From assembly GCF_014635705.1 (NCBI RefSeq), contig NZ_BMDI01000001.1, forward strand, positions 1,008,008 to 1,072,007: 64,000 bases of DNA. Reading direction: 5' to 3'. The notes under the pieces were generated by a model, which saw only the letters and a program-made list of their open reading frames with translations, ran no database searches and was not told where the DNA came from. Within the stretch, counting starts at the first letter, position 1; each line of letters begins with the position of its first letter. This DNA is from Oxalicibacterium faecigallinarum. GTDB lineage: Bacteria; Pseudomonadota; Gammaproteobacteria; Burkholderiales; Burkholderiaceae_D. Positions 18,442 through 27,646 of the stretch are shown piece after piece. The position numbers and the translations under genes were made by a program.

Positions 18442-18954
18442 ATGGCAAAACTGGATCTCTCTTATCGACCCCGGGCAGGCACTAAAGTCGCAGTCGCACT
18501 TGATCTGATCAAACAGCAACCGCGCACGACACGGGAGTTGTGCACACTTCTCTCCTGCACCTGCAATGCCGTTCGCAGCATGTTGATCAGGCCACTATCA
18601 CACGGCGCAATTATCAAGATAACTGATGCAGAAGGCCGCGTCTACTTCAACAATCCGCATACCGAGCCTGCCGATTCAGTAAAAGATGCGTGTGTAGTGC
18701 GACAACGTCGTGCAAAGAATATCCATCTCGTCGCAAAGCCCCCCTTGCACAAAACCACCCCCATCAAGAATAAATCCGCGCCATGCCGGAAAGAAAGGCG
18801 TGCATCGAAAGAGCATGCACATTCGGCTGAGATCGCATCAGGCTTGATTGATGGGGGGTTGACCATTGCGGCAAACGGCAAAAGCATCAATCTAGATGCA
18901 AAACAACGCCAGCAGCTCTATTCCTATCTCCAGAAAATTCAGGGAATACAGTAA
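18442..18954 (+). CDS. hypothetical protein with predicted winged-helix N terminus
   Basis: A 170-residue protein. Residues 1-70 (MAKLDLSYRPRAGTKVAVAL, then TRELCTLLSC) look like a winged-helix module of the kind found in phage and plasmid proteins. A basic, low-complexity linker follows, and the end LDAKQRQQLYSYLQKIQGIQ is a short helix. The 250 bp before it are AT-rich and contain nothing I recognise. Function unknown. Confidence 0.6.
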   Translation: MAKLDLSYRPRAGTKVAVALDLIKQQPRTTRELCTLLSCTCNAVRSMLIRPLSHGAIIKITDAEGRVYFNNPHTEPADSVKDACVVRQRRAKNIHLVAKPPLHKTTPIKNKSAPCRKERRASKEHAHSAEIASGLIDGGLTIAANGKSINLDAKQRQQLYSYLQKIQGIQ

Positions 18955-19064
18955 AACTTTCGCCCCCTGCAAATTTCACTTCCCTGCACGATCGCTGAAA
19001 ATCCCACACAATGGCGTCATTGCTGCTCTCTGCCTCAAAGAGACAGATCTGATTATTCCAGCCC

Positions 19065-19649
19065 ATGACGCCCGATAGTACGCTGCCTCTTTCACTGCAA
19101 CTCAAACAGCAAACGGCCCACAAGCACGAACAAATGCATCGGTTGATGGAGCGTGCCGAGCCGTTTTCCAGCCGCGCGCAGTATGCGCGCTTTGTCGCCG
19201 CACAGTATGTATTTCAACGCGATGTGGAAGCGTTGTTTGCTTTGCGTGAAATTCAGACGGCGATACCCGATTTGGAAACACGTGGACGCGTATCTGCAGC
19301 CCGCAATGACTTGCGTGACCTGGATTTCGTGATACCCGAGATGCCGCTGGCTGAACATATCACGATGCCTGCTGCACTTGGCTGGCTCTATGTGTCGGAA
19401 GGCTCGACACTGGGTGCCGCTTTCTTGTTGAAAGAAGTCAAGAAAAAACTCGCCTTGTCAGAATCCTTTGGCGCAAGAAATCTGGCCGCCTATCCGGAAG
19501 GTCGTGCGATCGTCTGGCAGCGCTTTACACGTTATCTTGATGAAGCCAGGCTGGACGAACAAGGCAAAGCCGCCGAAGTCATTGCTGGCGCCCATGCAGC
19601 CTTTAACCGGTTTGATAATCTGCTGCGTCATTTCTTTCAGCTAGCCTGA
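19065..19649 (+). CDS. haem oxygenase
   Basis: Opens haem to biliverdin, CO and iron. The 194-residue protein matches bacterial HO (PigA/BphO type): an N-terminal LKQQTAHKHEQ motif with the likely proximal His21, and the distal-helix motif GWLYVSEGSTLGAAFLLKEV near residues 103-122. No phytochrome gene is adjacent, so iron acquisition or haem turnover is as likely as light sensing. Its last 13 bases overlap the convergent small gene. Confidence 0.9.
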   Translation: MTPDSTLPLSLQLKQQTAHKHEQMHRLMERAEPFSSRAQYARFVAAQYVFQRDVEALFALREIQTAIPDLETRGRVSAARNDLRDLDFVIPEMPLAEHITMPAALGWLYVSEGSTLGAAFLLKEVKKKLALSESFGARNLAAYPEGRAIVWQRFTRYLDEARLDEQGKAAEVIAGAHAAFNRFDNLLRHFFQLA

Positions 19650-19864
19650 ACCAGTTCCGACTCGATGTACTGTTTGCCACGATACAGCGCATGCGAAGCT
19701 GCCTCCTCTGCTGTGGCAAAGGCATCCTGAATCACACTGATGCTAATAGTCGGCGTCCCATTTTTGACGATATGAAAGCTGCCGATCCATCTGCCGGTGT
19801 CATGCTTCTCACTGGTGCCATGGACCGTATAGCCATGATGCTCTTCGGTGTTGGTATGACTCAT
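19637..19864 (-). CDS. small conserved hypothetical protein
   Basis: A 75-residue protein starting MSHTNTEEHHGYTVHG. The start at 19864 has GGAGG at a good distance, whereas the ATG six codons earlier overlaps that ribosome site. The rest (GSFHIVKNGTPTISISVIQD, then AEEAASHALYRGKQYI) looks like a small alpha/beta fold. I do not know a function. It converges on haem oxygenase. Confidence 0.68.
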   Translation of the reverse strand: MSHTNTEEHHGYTVHGTSEKHDTGRWIGSFHIVKNGTPTISISVIQDAFATAEEAASHALYRGKQYIESELVQAS

Positions 19865-20106
19865 GATTTTTATTTCCTCCATTGTTAATCGATATTCTTT
19901 TGCGTAAGAGACGTTGTTTAATCAAGCAGTTCCGCAGCCTTCATTTCATGCCGAAAAGCATGTTTTCATCTGATGCAGAATTTTCCATCAAGACGTCATT
20001 CACTAATCGCTCCGCTATGTACGCTATCGCACCCGACAGGACGAACTTCGCTCGCATCGTTCAGTCACACAGGCACGCACAAGCGTTTAACGAAAAGGAG
20101 ATTCTG

Positions 20107-20460
20107 ATGAAAAAAACTGCTCAAGCTGCTGCTCTTGTTTCCGCATTATTCTTTTCCGCCGGCGTCATGGCACAAAGCAGTAATGATGTCGTGACCAAAC
20201 CAGCACCAAGCACGGAATCCAAACCACCTGTTGCTCATCCAGAGAAAACACGTGGCGAGGTTAAGCACGAAGCGCAAGGTGGATCGGTTGGTACCTTGAA
20301 ACCCAACTCGGATGAATCCAAACCTCCTGCCAGCGCTGGCATGAAAACCAAATCTGAGGCACGCCATGATGACGCCAAGGCAACGAAAAAAGGTACAACG
20401 CCGGACGGCATCAACGAGCCAGACAATGCCTATCCAAATAAAACCACAAAGAACAAATAA
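20107..20460 (+). CDS. small secreted Lys/Pro-rich protein
   Basis: A 117-residue protein. The ATG at 20107 has AAGGAG upstream and opens a clear signal peptide (MKKTAQAAALVSALFFSAGV, cleavage expected after VMA). The mature part is hydrophilic and rich in Lys, Pro and Ser (SESKPPVAHPEKTRGEVKH-like blocks), with no cysteine, and is probably disordered. No enzyme motif. A strong terminator follows at once. A stress or cell-envelope role is possible but unsupported. Confidence 0.75.
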   Translation: MKKTAQAAALVSALFFSAGVMAQSSNDVVTKPAPSTESKPPVAHPEKTRGEVKHEAQGGSVGTLKPNSDESKPPASAGMKTKSEARHDDAKATKKGTTPDGINEPDNAYPNKTTKNK

Positions 20461-20468
20461 TCATCCCC

Positions 20469-20500
20469 AAAAAATCCCGTGTTTTACACGGGATTTTTTT
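20469..20500. terminator. rho-independent terminator, probably bidirectional
   Basis: Stem AAAATCCCGTG-TTTT-CACGGGATTTT with A and T tracts, between the convergent secreted-protein gene and the GH15 gene, whose stop codon touches it. Confidence 0.88.
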
Positions 20501-22433
20501 ATGCCTGCCACTCCCCCTTTCGCTGACCAGAGAGTTGCCGGTCCAGATAATAGGCGGCACTGATCAACGCAAGATGGGTGAATGCCTGCGGAAAATTGCC
20601 AACAAGTCGGCCGTGCGTATCAAACTCCTCTGAATACAAATGCAGGTGATTTGCATAGTGCAGCACTTTCTCAAAGATAAGACGAGCCTCATCAACGCGA
20701 CCTGCTCGGGCAAGACATTCGACATACCAGAACGAGCACGCGGCGAAAGCCCCTTCTTCTCCCTCCAAGCCATCTTCGGTTTTATAACGATAGACAAGCC
20801 CATCGTCACATAGCTGCTCACCAATCGCATCTAGCGTTGCCAACCACTTCGGGTCCGTTGCACTGACAAAACGTACCAATGGCATCAGCAATAACGCCGC
20901 ATCCAGTTCCGTACTCCCTTTACTCTGGACAAAATGGCCGACGTCCTCATTCCAGAAATTACGCCAGATGTCATCGTGAATTGCGTTGCGTACCTTGATC
21001 CAGGTGGTGAATGGTGCAGCCAGTGAGCGTTTGGATGCCAGACGAATTGCCCGATCCACTGCCACCCAGCACATCAGCCTTGAATGCAGATGATGACGTG
21101 GCTTGCTGCGGATTTCCCAGATTCCCGCGTCAGGCTTGTTCCAGTCACGACAGACATGATCAACCACGCGACAAACGCCGGCCCAGTCCTCGTGAGAAAT
21201 CGCCTCACCATATTTGTTGCTGAGGTAGATCGAGTCAAGCAACTCGCCGTAGATATCGAGCTGAATCTGATCGATCGCGTCATTTCCGATGCGCACCGGC
21301 ACAGCACCGCCATAACCATCGAAATGCTCCAGGACGGTTTCCTTCTTGGGAAGGCTGCCATCCAGCGCGTACATCACGCGTAGCGCACCACGCTTTCCCG
21401 ATTTGGCGGCGCGCTCGCTTAGCCAACGATAGAATGCCGATGCTTCGGTGTGATAGCCAAGTCGCATCAACGCATACACCGTGAATGAAGCATCACGTAT
21501 CCAGATTGCGCGATAGTCCCAGTTGCGCTCGCCGCCTTCCGCTTCCGGCAAGCCATACGTTGCAGCAGCAACCATCGAACCATGTCGAATCGAGGTCAGC
21601 AACTTGAGCACCAGCGCCGAGCGGGTCACGGCATCACGCCAATGTCCCTTGTAGGTTGAACGTGACACCCAATCCTGCCAGTACCGAATCGTGTAACGAG
21701 CGAGCTCGTGCAATTCATGACTGGACAGCATCGGCACGTCATTTTCTTCCAGTACGAAATCCGCGGTCTCGCCATGACGTAGGATCAGTGCCGCCGTGAC
21801 ATCCCGCTGATCACGTGTGAATTTGACCGGCCCGCTCAGACGCAAGCTCGGATGTCCCTTGCTGGAAAAAATGGCGCAATCGTCTTTTAGCGTCACGCTC
21901 ATCGGGGCTCGTCCATAATCAAAACGAGGCGCACATCGCAGCAGAATACGTGCCTCGCCTCGCGTCGCGCGGACCTGTCGCACAATGCGGGTCGGGCACG
22001 CGCCATCGCTTTGCGGCATCGGCATCATGTCGACAATTTCAACGCTGGCATCCTTGCCCAGCCACCGCGTCAGTAACACATTGGTATCGGGTAGATACAT
22101 CTGGATGCGTCGAGCCTCCGGCAGATCCGGAGCCAGTTCAAAAGCTCCACCCTTTTCCGGATCAAGCAAAGCCGAAAAAATTCCGGGACTGTCGAAACAG
22201 GGCCAGCATAAAAAATCAATTGTGCCGTCGGTCGCAACCAGAGCCGTGGTCGACAGATTGCCAATCGCACCGTGATCGGCAATCGGTCTCGGAATCGGCT
22301 TGCTTACCGGCAGCGCCACTTGCTTTCGCACCGATGGTTTTGCGGCAGCAGTCCGCGCTGTCGAAGGTTTTTTCGTTGCAGCCTTGGTCGGCCGCCGTGT
22401 TTGTTTGCGTGTTGTGTCAGAAGTCGTCATCAA
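20499..22433 (-). CDS. glycoside hydrolase family 15 protein (glucoamylase/trehalase type)
   Basis: A 644-residue GH15 enzyme that releases glucose from alpha-glucans or trehalose. An N-terminal Lys/Thr/Ala-rich tail of about 50 residues precedes the domain, which opens with IADHGAIGNLSTTALVATDG. The catalytic region is seen as GIWEIRSKPRHHLHSRLMCW (first acid), and the second acid lies in LEGEEGAFAACSFWYVECLA. The first bases overlap the stop of the dehydrogenase gene (ATGA). The two genes therefore form one unit, and glucose from this enzyme could feed the dehydrogenase (inference). Confidence 0.9.
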   Translation of the reverse strand: MMTTSDTTRKQTRRPTKAATKKPSTARTAAAKPSVRKQVALPVSKPIPRPIADHGAIGNLSTTALVATDGTIDFLCWPCFDSPGIFSALLDPEKGGAFELAPDLPEARRIQMYLPDTNVLLTRWLGKDASVEIVDMMPMPQSDGACPTRIVRQVRATRGEARILLRCAPRFDYGRAPMSVTLKDDCAIFSSKGHPSLRLSGPVKFTRDQRDVTAALILRHGETADFVLEENDVPMLSSHELHELARYTIRYWQDWVSRSTYKGHWRDAVTRSALVLKLLTSIRHGSMVAAATYGLPEAEGGERNWDYRAIWIRDASFTVYALMRLGYHTEASAFYRWLSERAAKSGKRGALRVMYALDGSLPKKETVLEHFDGYGGAVPVRIGNDAIDQIQLDIYGELLDSIYLSNKYGEAISHEDWAGVCRVVDHVCRDWNKPDAGIWEIRSKPRHHLHSRLMCWVAVDRAIRLASKRSLAAPFTTWIKVRNAIHDDIWRNFWNEDVGHFVQSKGSTELDAALLLMPLVRFVSATDPKWLATLDAIGEQLCDDGLVYRYKTEDGLEGEEGAFAACSFWYVECLARAGRVDEARLIFEKVLHYANHLHLYSEEFDTHGRLVGNFPQAFTHLALISAAYYLDRQLSGQRKGEWQA

Positions 22434-23227
22434 CCATTGTCCTCAAAACCCGGATACAACGTCATACCGCCATCGACAAACAATGTTGTCCCCACGATGT
22501 AATCAGCCAGATCCGAGACGAGAAACAACGCTGCATTTGCCACATCCTCCGGCTCACCGATGCGACCATAGGGGATCAGTTCCAGCAATTTTTCCGCACC
22601 ATCGCCTTGCGTCACCGCTTCATTGATTGGCGTGCGTATCGCCCCTGGGGCGATGGCATTGACCCGAATGCGTTCAGCGGCAACCTCCTGAGCCAGAGAA
22701 GACATCAACAAGGCCACGCCGCCCTTTGATGCGGCGTAATTCACGTGCCCCGCCCACGGAATGGTCTGATGGACGGAACTCATGCAGAGAATCTTTCCTA
22801 TCGAACGTGATACACCACGATCCCCCTGCAAACGAAACGCCTTGACGGCTGATCTCGCACATAAAAATTGCCCGGTCAGATTGGTCTTGATCACGGCATC
22901 CCAGTCCTCAATGGACATTTCGGCAAACCTGGCATCCTTTTGCATGCCAGAATTGGCCACCAGAATATCGACTGCACCGAAGCGCTCGATCGTCTGCCCA
23001 AACAGGCGCGCCACATCAGACTCTTGACCAACGTCTGCTTGCACTGCCATTGCATTACCTCCCACCTGCGAAATCAGCTTGACTACGTCATCCGCAGCAT
23101 CCGCATCGTGATGGAAGTTGACGACCACGGTCGCCCCTGCACGGGCATATGCCAGACAAATCTCACGCCCCAAACCAGAGCTGCCTCCCGTCACAATGGC
23201 AATCTGTCCTTGCAAAGAAATCTGCAT
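22430..23227 (-). CDS. short-chain dehydrogenase, glucose 1-dehydrogenase type
   Basis: NAD(P)-dependent classical SDR of about 265 residues. The cofactor loop is TGGSSGLG near the N terminus, NSGM replaces the usual NNAG, and the catalytic set is Ser (MSSVHQ), Tyr and Lys (NYAASKGG). The C-terminal PEDVANAALFLVSDLADYIVG is typical of glucose dehydrogenases. The start is taken at 23227 (MQISLQGQ) after GAGGAG. An in-frame GTG five codons earlier is possible. It is coupled to the GH15 gene. Confidence 0.88.
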   Translation of the reverse strand: MQISLQGQIAIVTGGSSGLGREICLAYARAGATVVVNFHHDADAADDVVKLISQVGGNAMAVQADVGQESDVARLFGQTIERFGAVDILVANSGMQKDARFAEMSIEDWDAVIKTNLTGQFLCARSAVKAFRLQGDRGVSRSIGKILCMSSVHQTIPWAGHVNYAASKGGVALLMSSLAQEVAAERIRVNAIAPGAIRTPINEAVTQGDGAEKLLELIPYGRIGEPEDVANAALFLVSDLADYIVGTTLFVDGGMTLYPGFEDNG

Positions 23228-23513
23228 GCGCTCCTCTCTCACCTGGTTCCGATCAGAATGTTTATTAAAAAACAGAATTGGCTAATCACCATGTAGGATT
23301 CCCTCGCCAATCTCAGTAGGATCAGAGGAAAAAGCAGAAGTGGGTTGTCAGCGATTGGTCCTCGAAAAACTGGGGTGAAAACCGCGCCTCCGGCATATTT
23401 ATTGCCTCTGAAAAACAAGACTATTTTGTGTATCCAGTACACCAACTACCGCACATCTGCGTTAAAACAACCTCTATCTCGGCTGAACTTTCCTCTTAGT
23501 GCTTGCGCCTGCC

Positions 23514-25153
23514 ATGTCACAATTACCTGTCTCAGCTCCGTTCTCCTCCATGGATAAGCTGTTTGAATCCGCTTTTAACTATTCATCCATCGGTATGGCG
23601 CTGGTTGGTCTGAACGGGCGCTGGCTCAAGGTCAATCCCTCGCTATGCCGACTGCTGGGATATACGGAAAGCGAGCTATTGCATATCGATTTTCAAACCC
23701 TGACGTATCCGGAAGATCTGGATACGGATATGACGCATGTCGGTAATTTGCTCAAGGGCGAGATTGACAGCTATGAAATGGAGAAGCGCTACATCCACAA
23801 AAGCGGCACGCTGATCTGGGCGCTGCTGTCGGTCAGTCTGGTACGTGACGAAAACGGAATGCCGAGTTTTTTTATTTCGCAGATTCAGGACATCACGGCA
23901 CGCAAGGAAGCAGTCCTGCAACGCGATACTTTTTTAATTTGTCACACGACATGTTGGCCACCAGCAGCGCACAAGGCTATCTGCGGCAAGTCAATCCTGC
24001 ATGGACGGCTGTGCTGGGCTGGTCTGCCGATGAGCTGACAGGACGTCCTTTTCTCAATTTCGTCCATCCCGATGACATTGCGATCACGGTGCGCGAAACC
24101 GATTTGAGCACCAGTGGGCAGTCCACCGACGGCTTCTGCAATCGGTATCGCGCAAAGGATGGCACATATCGCTGGATCGAATGGAGCAGTTCATCCATCC
24201 ACAACGGCGTGATGTATTGCTCCGGGCGTGACGTTACACAACGAAAAATGGAGCAGGAACTCCTGGTCGCGGAACAGGAACGCTTGCATGTGACACTGCA
24301 ATCGATTGGCGATGGCGTCATCACCACCGACATCGACGGCATCATCACTTCCATCAATCCCATGGGCGAATCCATCATGGGCTGGTCGGCAACCGAAGCG
24401 ATTGGCAAGCCGATTGATCAGATCATGCATCTGGTAGATGAAAAAGCGCGGGGAACCGTTGCCAATCCGCTGATTGAAGCACTCAGGCAACGCAGCACCA
24501 TCAAACGCGATCTCGCCCTGCTTGTACGTCGAAATGGCCGCGACTGCGCCATTACCGAATCGGCCTCACCCATCCAACGCGCAGATGGCAAATTGCTTGG
24601 CGGGGTGCTGGTTTTTCAGGATGTCACGGAAAAACGGAAATCGGAAGCCCACATCAAGTATCAGGCAACGCACGACCAACTGACGTTGCTACTGAATCGT
24701 GCCGAGTTCGAACGTGTGGCATTGCAACTGTTTCAGGACGCCCGAACCAACAACAACCAGCATTGCATCCTCTTGCTTGATCTGGATGCCTTCAAAGCAG
24801 TCAATGATCAGGGAGGGCACATGGCAGGTGACGAGATGCTCAAACGGATTTCCTCGCTGATCAGCACCAAACTGCGTGTCGCCGACAGCGTGGCGCGACT
24901 GGGTGGCGATGAATTTGGTGTGTTATTACAGAACTGCCCCCTGCATATTGCCGAGAGAATTGCCGGGCAACTGATCGAAGCCATCAGCGCATACCGGCTG
25001 GAATGGGAAGGTCATACCTTCAAGGTCGGTGCGTGTATCGGCCTGACAAGAATCTTCAATGAGTCCGGCAGCATGAAGGAAATTATCGCCATCGCAGATG
25101 CGGCTTGTTATCGCGCCAAAGCTGCCGGAAAAAACCAGTTCAAGATCGGTTAA
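23514..25153 (+). pseudogene. PAS-PAS-PAS-GGDEF diguanylate cyclase gene, broken by a frameshift
   Basis: The gene encodes a c-di-GMP synthase-type sensor in two frames. Frame one (from 23514) gives a PAS domain with PAC motif ending ITARKEAVLQRDTF. It leaves frame at a run of six T at about 23929-23935. One extra T would restore RDTFFNLSHDMLATSS and continue through two more PAS domains to the GGDEF domain with intact RLGGDEFGVL near the end. No EAL domain. Either the strain carries a real or reversible mutation, or the sequence has an error. The downstream part could be translated separately from about 23939. Confidence 0.85.
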
Positions 25154-25205
25154 AATCACGCAATGGAAAATAGCTGAGAGTGCCATTGCCACAGCTGAAA
25201 ACACA

Positions 25206-25403
25206 CTATTCCACTGCAATCAGCAAATCGCCATTGCGATCCTTGAATGAAGAGGTATTGGCCACCGGCTCAACATATTCAAGCCCATCTGTCATGAAAA
25301 AAACCATGCCCTCCAAGGGCGTGGTCGAGACAAATTTCATGATTGTGCAAACCGTGTTGCCACCTTCATAGGCAAATACGCCCACTACGCTTGCATCGGT
25401 CAT
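25206..25403 (-). CDS. small hypothetical protein
   Basis: A 65-residue protein starting MTDASVVGVFAYEGGNTVCT with a strong AGGAGG ribosome site. It looks like a compact beta-rich fold (MKFVSTTPLEGMVFFMTDGL). No family recognised. It is the last chromosomal gene before the transposon end. Confidence 0.65.
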   Translation of the reverse strand: MTDASVVGVFAYEGGNTVCTIMKFVSTTPLEGMVFFMTDGLEYVEPVANTSSFKDRNGDLLIAVE

Positions 25404-25572
25404 AACGCCTCCTTCGTGAATACGCCTGACGGAGAAAATTACATACGATGCGCAATCGCATATCAATCCCATGATTATGGGGCGCACGTTGCAAATTTAA
25501 ACATCGACATTGCGTACTGCATGCAACGCGCAGACAGTCATGCGCCGCAGACCTATTTACTTGAAGAAAAAC

Positions 25573-25577
25573 CGTGC
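25573..25577. repeat. left target-site duplication CGTGC
   Basis: The five bases CGTGC directly before the left end of the transposon are repeated directly after the right end at 51105-51109. A 5-bp duplication is the hallmark of Tn7-type insertion. Confidence 0.9.
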
Positions 25578-25601
25578 TGTGCCGTTAGCTAATACATGGC
25601 C
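25578..25601 (+). repeat. left terminal inverted repeat
   Basis: Begins TGTGCCGTTA and ends TGGCC. It matches the right terminus at 17 of 24 positions when the latter is reverse-complemented. Confidence 0.88.
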
Positions 25602-25710
25602 GAAAAATAAAGCATAAGCTGACCTCCTCGGCTACAGAGCTCAAACACCCGTCAATACCGATATCAAGCATTAAGTGACCATACGCCACGAAATAAAGCA
25701 TATCGCGTCC
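25601..25710 (+). repeat. left-end array of three TnsB-site-like repeats
   Basis: Three related 22-24-bp repeats lie at 25601-25624, 25659-25680 and 25689-25710. They share the pattern CGA-AATAAAGCATAA-GTGNCC (for example CGAAATAAAGCATATCGCG followed by TCC). Multiple transposase sites at each end are the rule in Tn7-like elements. Binding by this TnsAB is inferred. Confidence 0.72.
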
Positions 25711-25820
25711 AAAATAAATTCACTCTGTTCTGGCATGGAGTTTTCTCACTTTGCTGCCGCATTAGCTGTATTTGCTCGCTTCACTTTCACCGAATGACAC
25801 GTGATTTTGCTGGTAACAAT

Positions 25821-26348
25821 CTAATTGTTCTCTAACTGAGCCAGCAGCAGTTGCCGCGCTTCCTTCAACCGGTCAGCAACAAAACACCTGTCAATGTCGC
25901 AAATCACAACTTTTCCTTGCTGATAAAGCGTTGATTCAAGCAACGTCCAGCCACTGTGATGGTCATCCAAAATCAGCAGGGCTTCACCTTTGCTGTTCTT
26001 ACCAAGCCAAGCTTCAATTTCGGAAATACGGCTGGAATCCTTGCTCTTCGGAGTCGTCCACTCTTCGTGAAGATTGCATGCCACAAACTCAAGACCAGTT
26101 CGCTCGAACACCAATATCATTTGCTCTCGTCCCAGCTGAGTCGTCCAACTTGAGGATATAACATACAAGGGAGAGAACTCTGCGTGTAGAAGCTTCAGAT
26201 TTTCTTTCGCATCTATATGCATCAAACCTTGCCAAAGCTCGGGCCACTCCTCTGTGCCGTGTTCGAACAACTGTATGACTTGATAAGAGTTGTAGATGCC
26301 TCGGCCAACTAGCACGTCATCTAGGTCAAGAAAAACTGTTGGGCGCAT
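25821..26348 (-). CDS. HAD-fold protein, SAK-type (RNA-repair-associated) family
   Basis: A 175-residue HAD-like protein. The nucleophile motif is FLDLDDVLV (Asp8, Asp10), the conserved ISSSWTTQLG is motif II-like, and LLILDDHHSG is the acidic motif. This resembles the HAD domain found in large RNA-repair proteins and as stand-alone genes on mobile elements. The phosphatase or phosphotransferase substrate is unknown. It is divergent from a second HAD gene of the same type, and the two share a 168-bp region containing a LexA-like box. Confidence 0.75.
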   Translation of the reverse strand: MRPTVFLDLDDVLVGRGIYNSYQVIQLFEHGTEEWPELWQGLMHIDAKENLKLLHAEFSPLYVISSSWTTQLGREQMILVFERTGLEFVACNLHEEWTTPKSKDSSRISEIEAWLGKNSKGEALLILDDHHSGWTLLESTLYQQGKVVICDIDRCFVADRLKEARQLLLAQLENN

Positions 26349-26413
26349 AAGCTGTCTCGTCTCGGTTTTGAAGCACTATTCATCAGAACTATTTGCTGAA
26401 AATCGGAGTAATA

Positions 26414-26433
26414 TACTGTTTAAATATACAGTA
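26414..26433. promoter_or_regulatory. LexA-like (SOS) box
   Basis: The 20-bp stretch TACTGT-TTAAATAT-ACAGTA is a near-perfect palindrome with the CTG-N10-CAG pattern and TA flanks of the classical LexA operator. It lies 66 bp before the start of the minus-strand HAD gene and 84 bp before the plus-strand one, where it could control both. SOS control is inference from the match. Confidence 0.75.
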
Positions 26434-26516
26434 TATTCTGAGTTTGTTGACAACTCTTGTAACAACAAAAAGCGCGAAGTCGTTACGACGAGTTTTACCA
26501 ATTACGAGATGGAAAT

Positions 26517-26966
26517 ATGCGAGTGATTCTGGCTCTTGATTTCGATGGCGTGCTACACAGCATCCACGGTGCTGCTTTCGAGCACCTTCGTAGATTCGAA
26601 TCCATCTTGAGACAATTTCCGGAAGTCGATGTCGTTGTGTCGAGTTCTTGGCGCGAGACATATGCGTGGGAAGATATTCTTAGCTACTTTAGCAAGGACC
26701 TACATCCAAGGTTCATCGGCCCAACGCCAGTGCTCTCGGTGGATTCGCAGCAATATCCGGCGCATGTCCGTTATCTAGAAATCAGAAAATTCCTTGCGGA
26801 CTCTGGACGAGACCCTCACCGCTGGATTGCGCTCGATGACGATGTATCGCTGTTCCCGCCGATGTGCGGAGAACTTGTGCTTTGTGATGCAAAAAAGGGA
26901 CTGGATGCTGCGACCGCAAGACTGCTTCGGAAAAGACTGTGGCAGTTACAAAAAATTGGGACTTAA
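26517..26966 (+). CDS. HAD-fold protein, SAK-type (RNA-repair-associated) family
   Basis: A 149-residue relative of the divergent HAD gene. It shows LALDFDGVLH (Asp8, Asp10), VVVSSSWRETY as motif II-like and WIALDDDVSLFP as the acidic motif. Such proteins (Pfam HAD_SAK-type) are common hypotheticals on genomic islands. Catalysis on nucleic-acid ends has been proposed for the family but not shown here. The shared LexA-like box suggests expression during DNA damage. Confidence 0.78.
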   Translation: MRVILALDFDGVLHSIHGAAFEHLRRFESILRQFPEVDVVVSSSWRETYAWEDILSYFSKDLHPRFIGPTPVLSVDSQQYPAHVRYLEIRKFLADSGRDPHRWIALDDDVSLFPPMCGELVLCDAKKGLDAATARLLRKRLWQLQKIGT

Positions 26967-27646
26967 GCAGAGAATACGGTCAGATGCCTTAGCTTGAGGG
27001 GCTTGTAGTAGCAAACGAATTAGTAAATCCTTTACTAATCGCTACTAATCGCAATTCATCACAAGTCAAACGATGGCGAAGACTCTTCTCATTTATGAAA
27101 GCGCTACTGAATCCCGGAAGAGGTTCGTATAAGTAAGAAAAGGCAGTACCTGTCCGCTTTTCATCAAAGTCAAACTCATCGTTTCTCAATACACAGGAAA
27201 ACGATTGAATTCATTTTAACTCGTTGATTATTAATACTTTTCAAAGTAAATCAATGAAATCGACTTTTACATTGAAACTCATTGATTTTTAAGGCTTTTC
27301 AATGTGATTCGACGGACTTCAGTTTTATATTGAAACTGGCAAATTACCTTTCCATGCAATCATGCAAGAATCGCTTCGTACTACCAACTCTCCTCAAGAG
27401 ATGACGTGTGCACAATTGGAAAGTCAATCAATAGCCCATTACGTCCGTCAGCTTTCACCGATGGCGGACATTACCAAGTCGCATTAGTTGGAAATTTTCG
27501 ATGCGATTTGGTGGCAATTTTGATGCGAATACGCACTCTCCTTTCAATACAGAATATGAAATTTCAAGTCGGAACAGTTTTTTCAGGTCAGGTCAAGACT
27601 CCTGAGTGCCTAGAAAGTTAAGGCGTTTCATTCTATTAATTTATGG
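26967..27646. other. 680-bp AT-rich region without a convincing gene
   Basis: Contains a 9-bp perfect inverted repeat ATTAGTAAA-TCC-TTTACTAAT at 27019-27039, the related CTACTAATCG next to it, and two imperfect direct repeats at 27218-27338. Short open frames here (for example 71 codons from 27406) have no ribosome site or protein-like composition. It may be decayed coding DNA or a regulatory/replication remnant. Confidence 0.55.
27218..27338. repeat. two-copy imperfect tandem repeat, period about 58 bp
   Basis: Copy 1 runs from AACTCGTTGATTATTAA to ACATTGAAAC, copy 2 from AACTCATTGATTTTTAA to TATTGAAACT. The copies share TTGATT, CTTTTCAA and TTTTA-ATTGAAACT at equal spacing. No function assigned. 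Confidence 0.6.

Noticed and set aside
27406-27621. 71-codon frame in the AT-rich cargo region.
   Set aside because: No ribosome site, and no conserved-looking segments.
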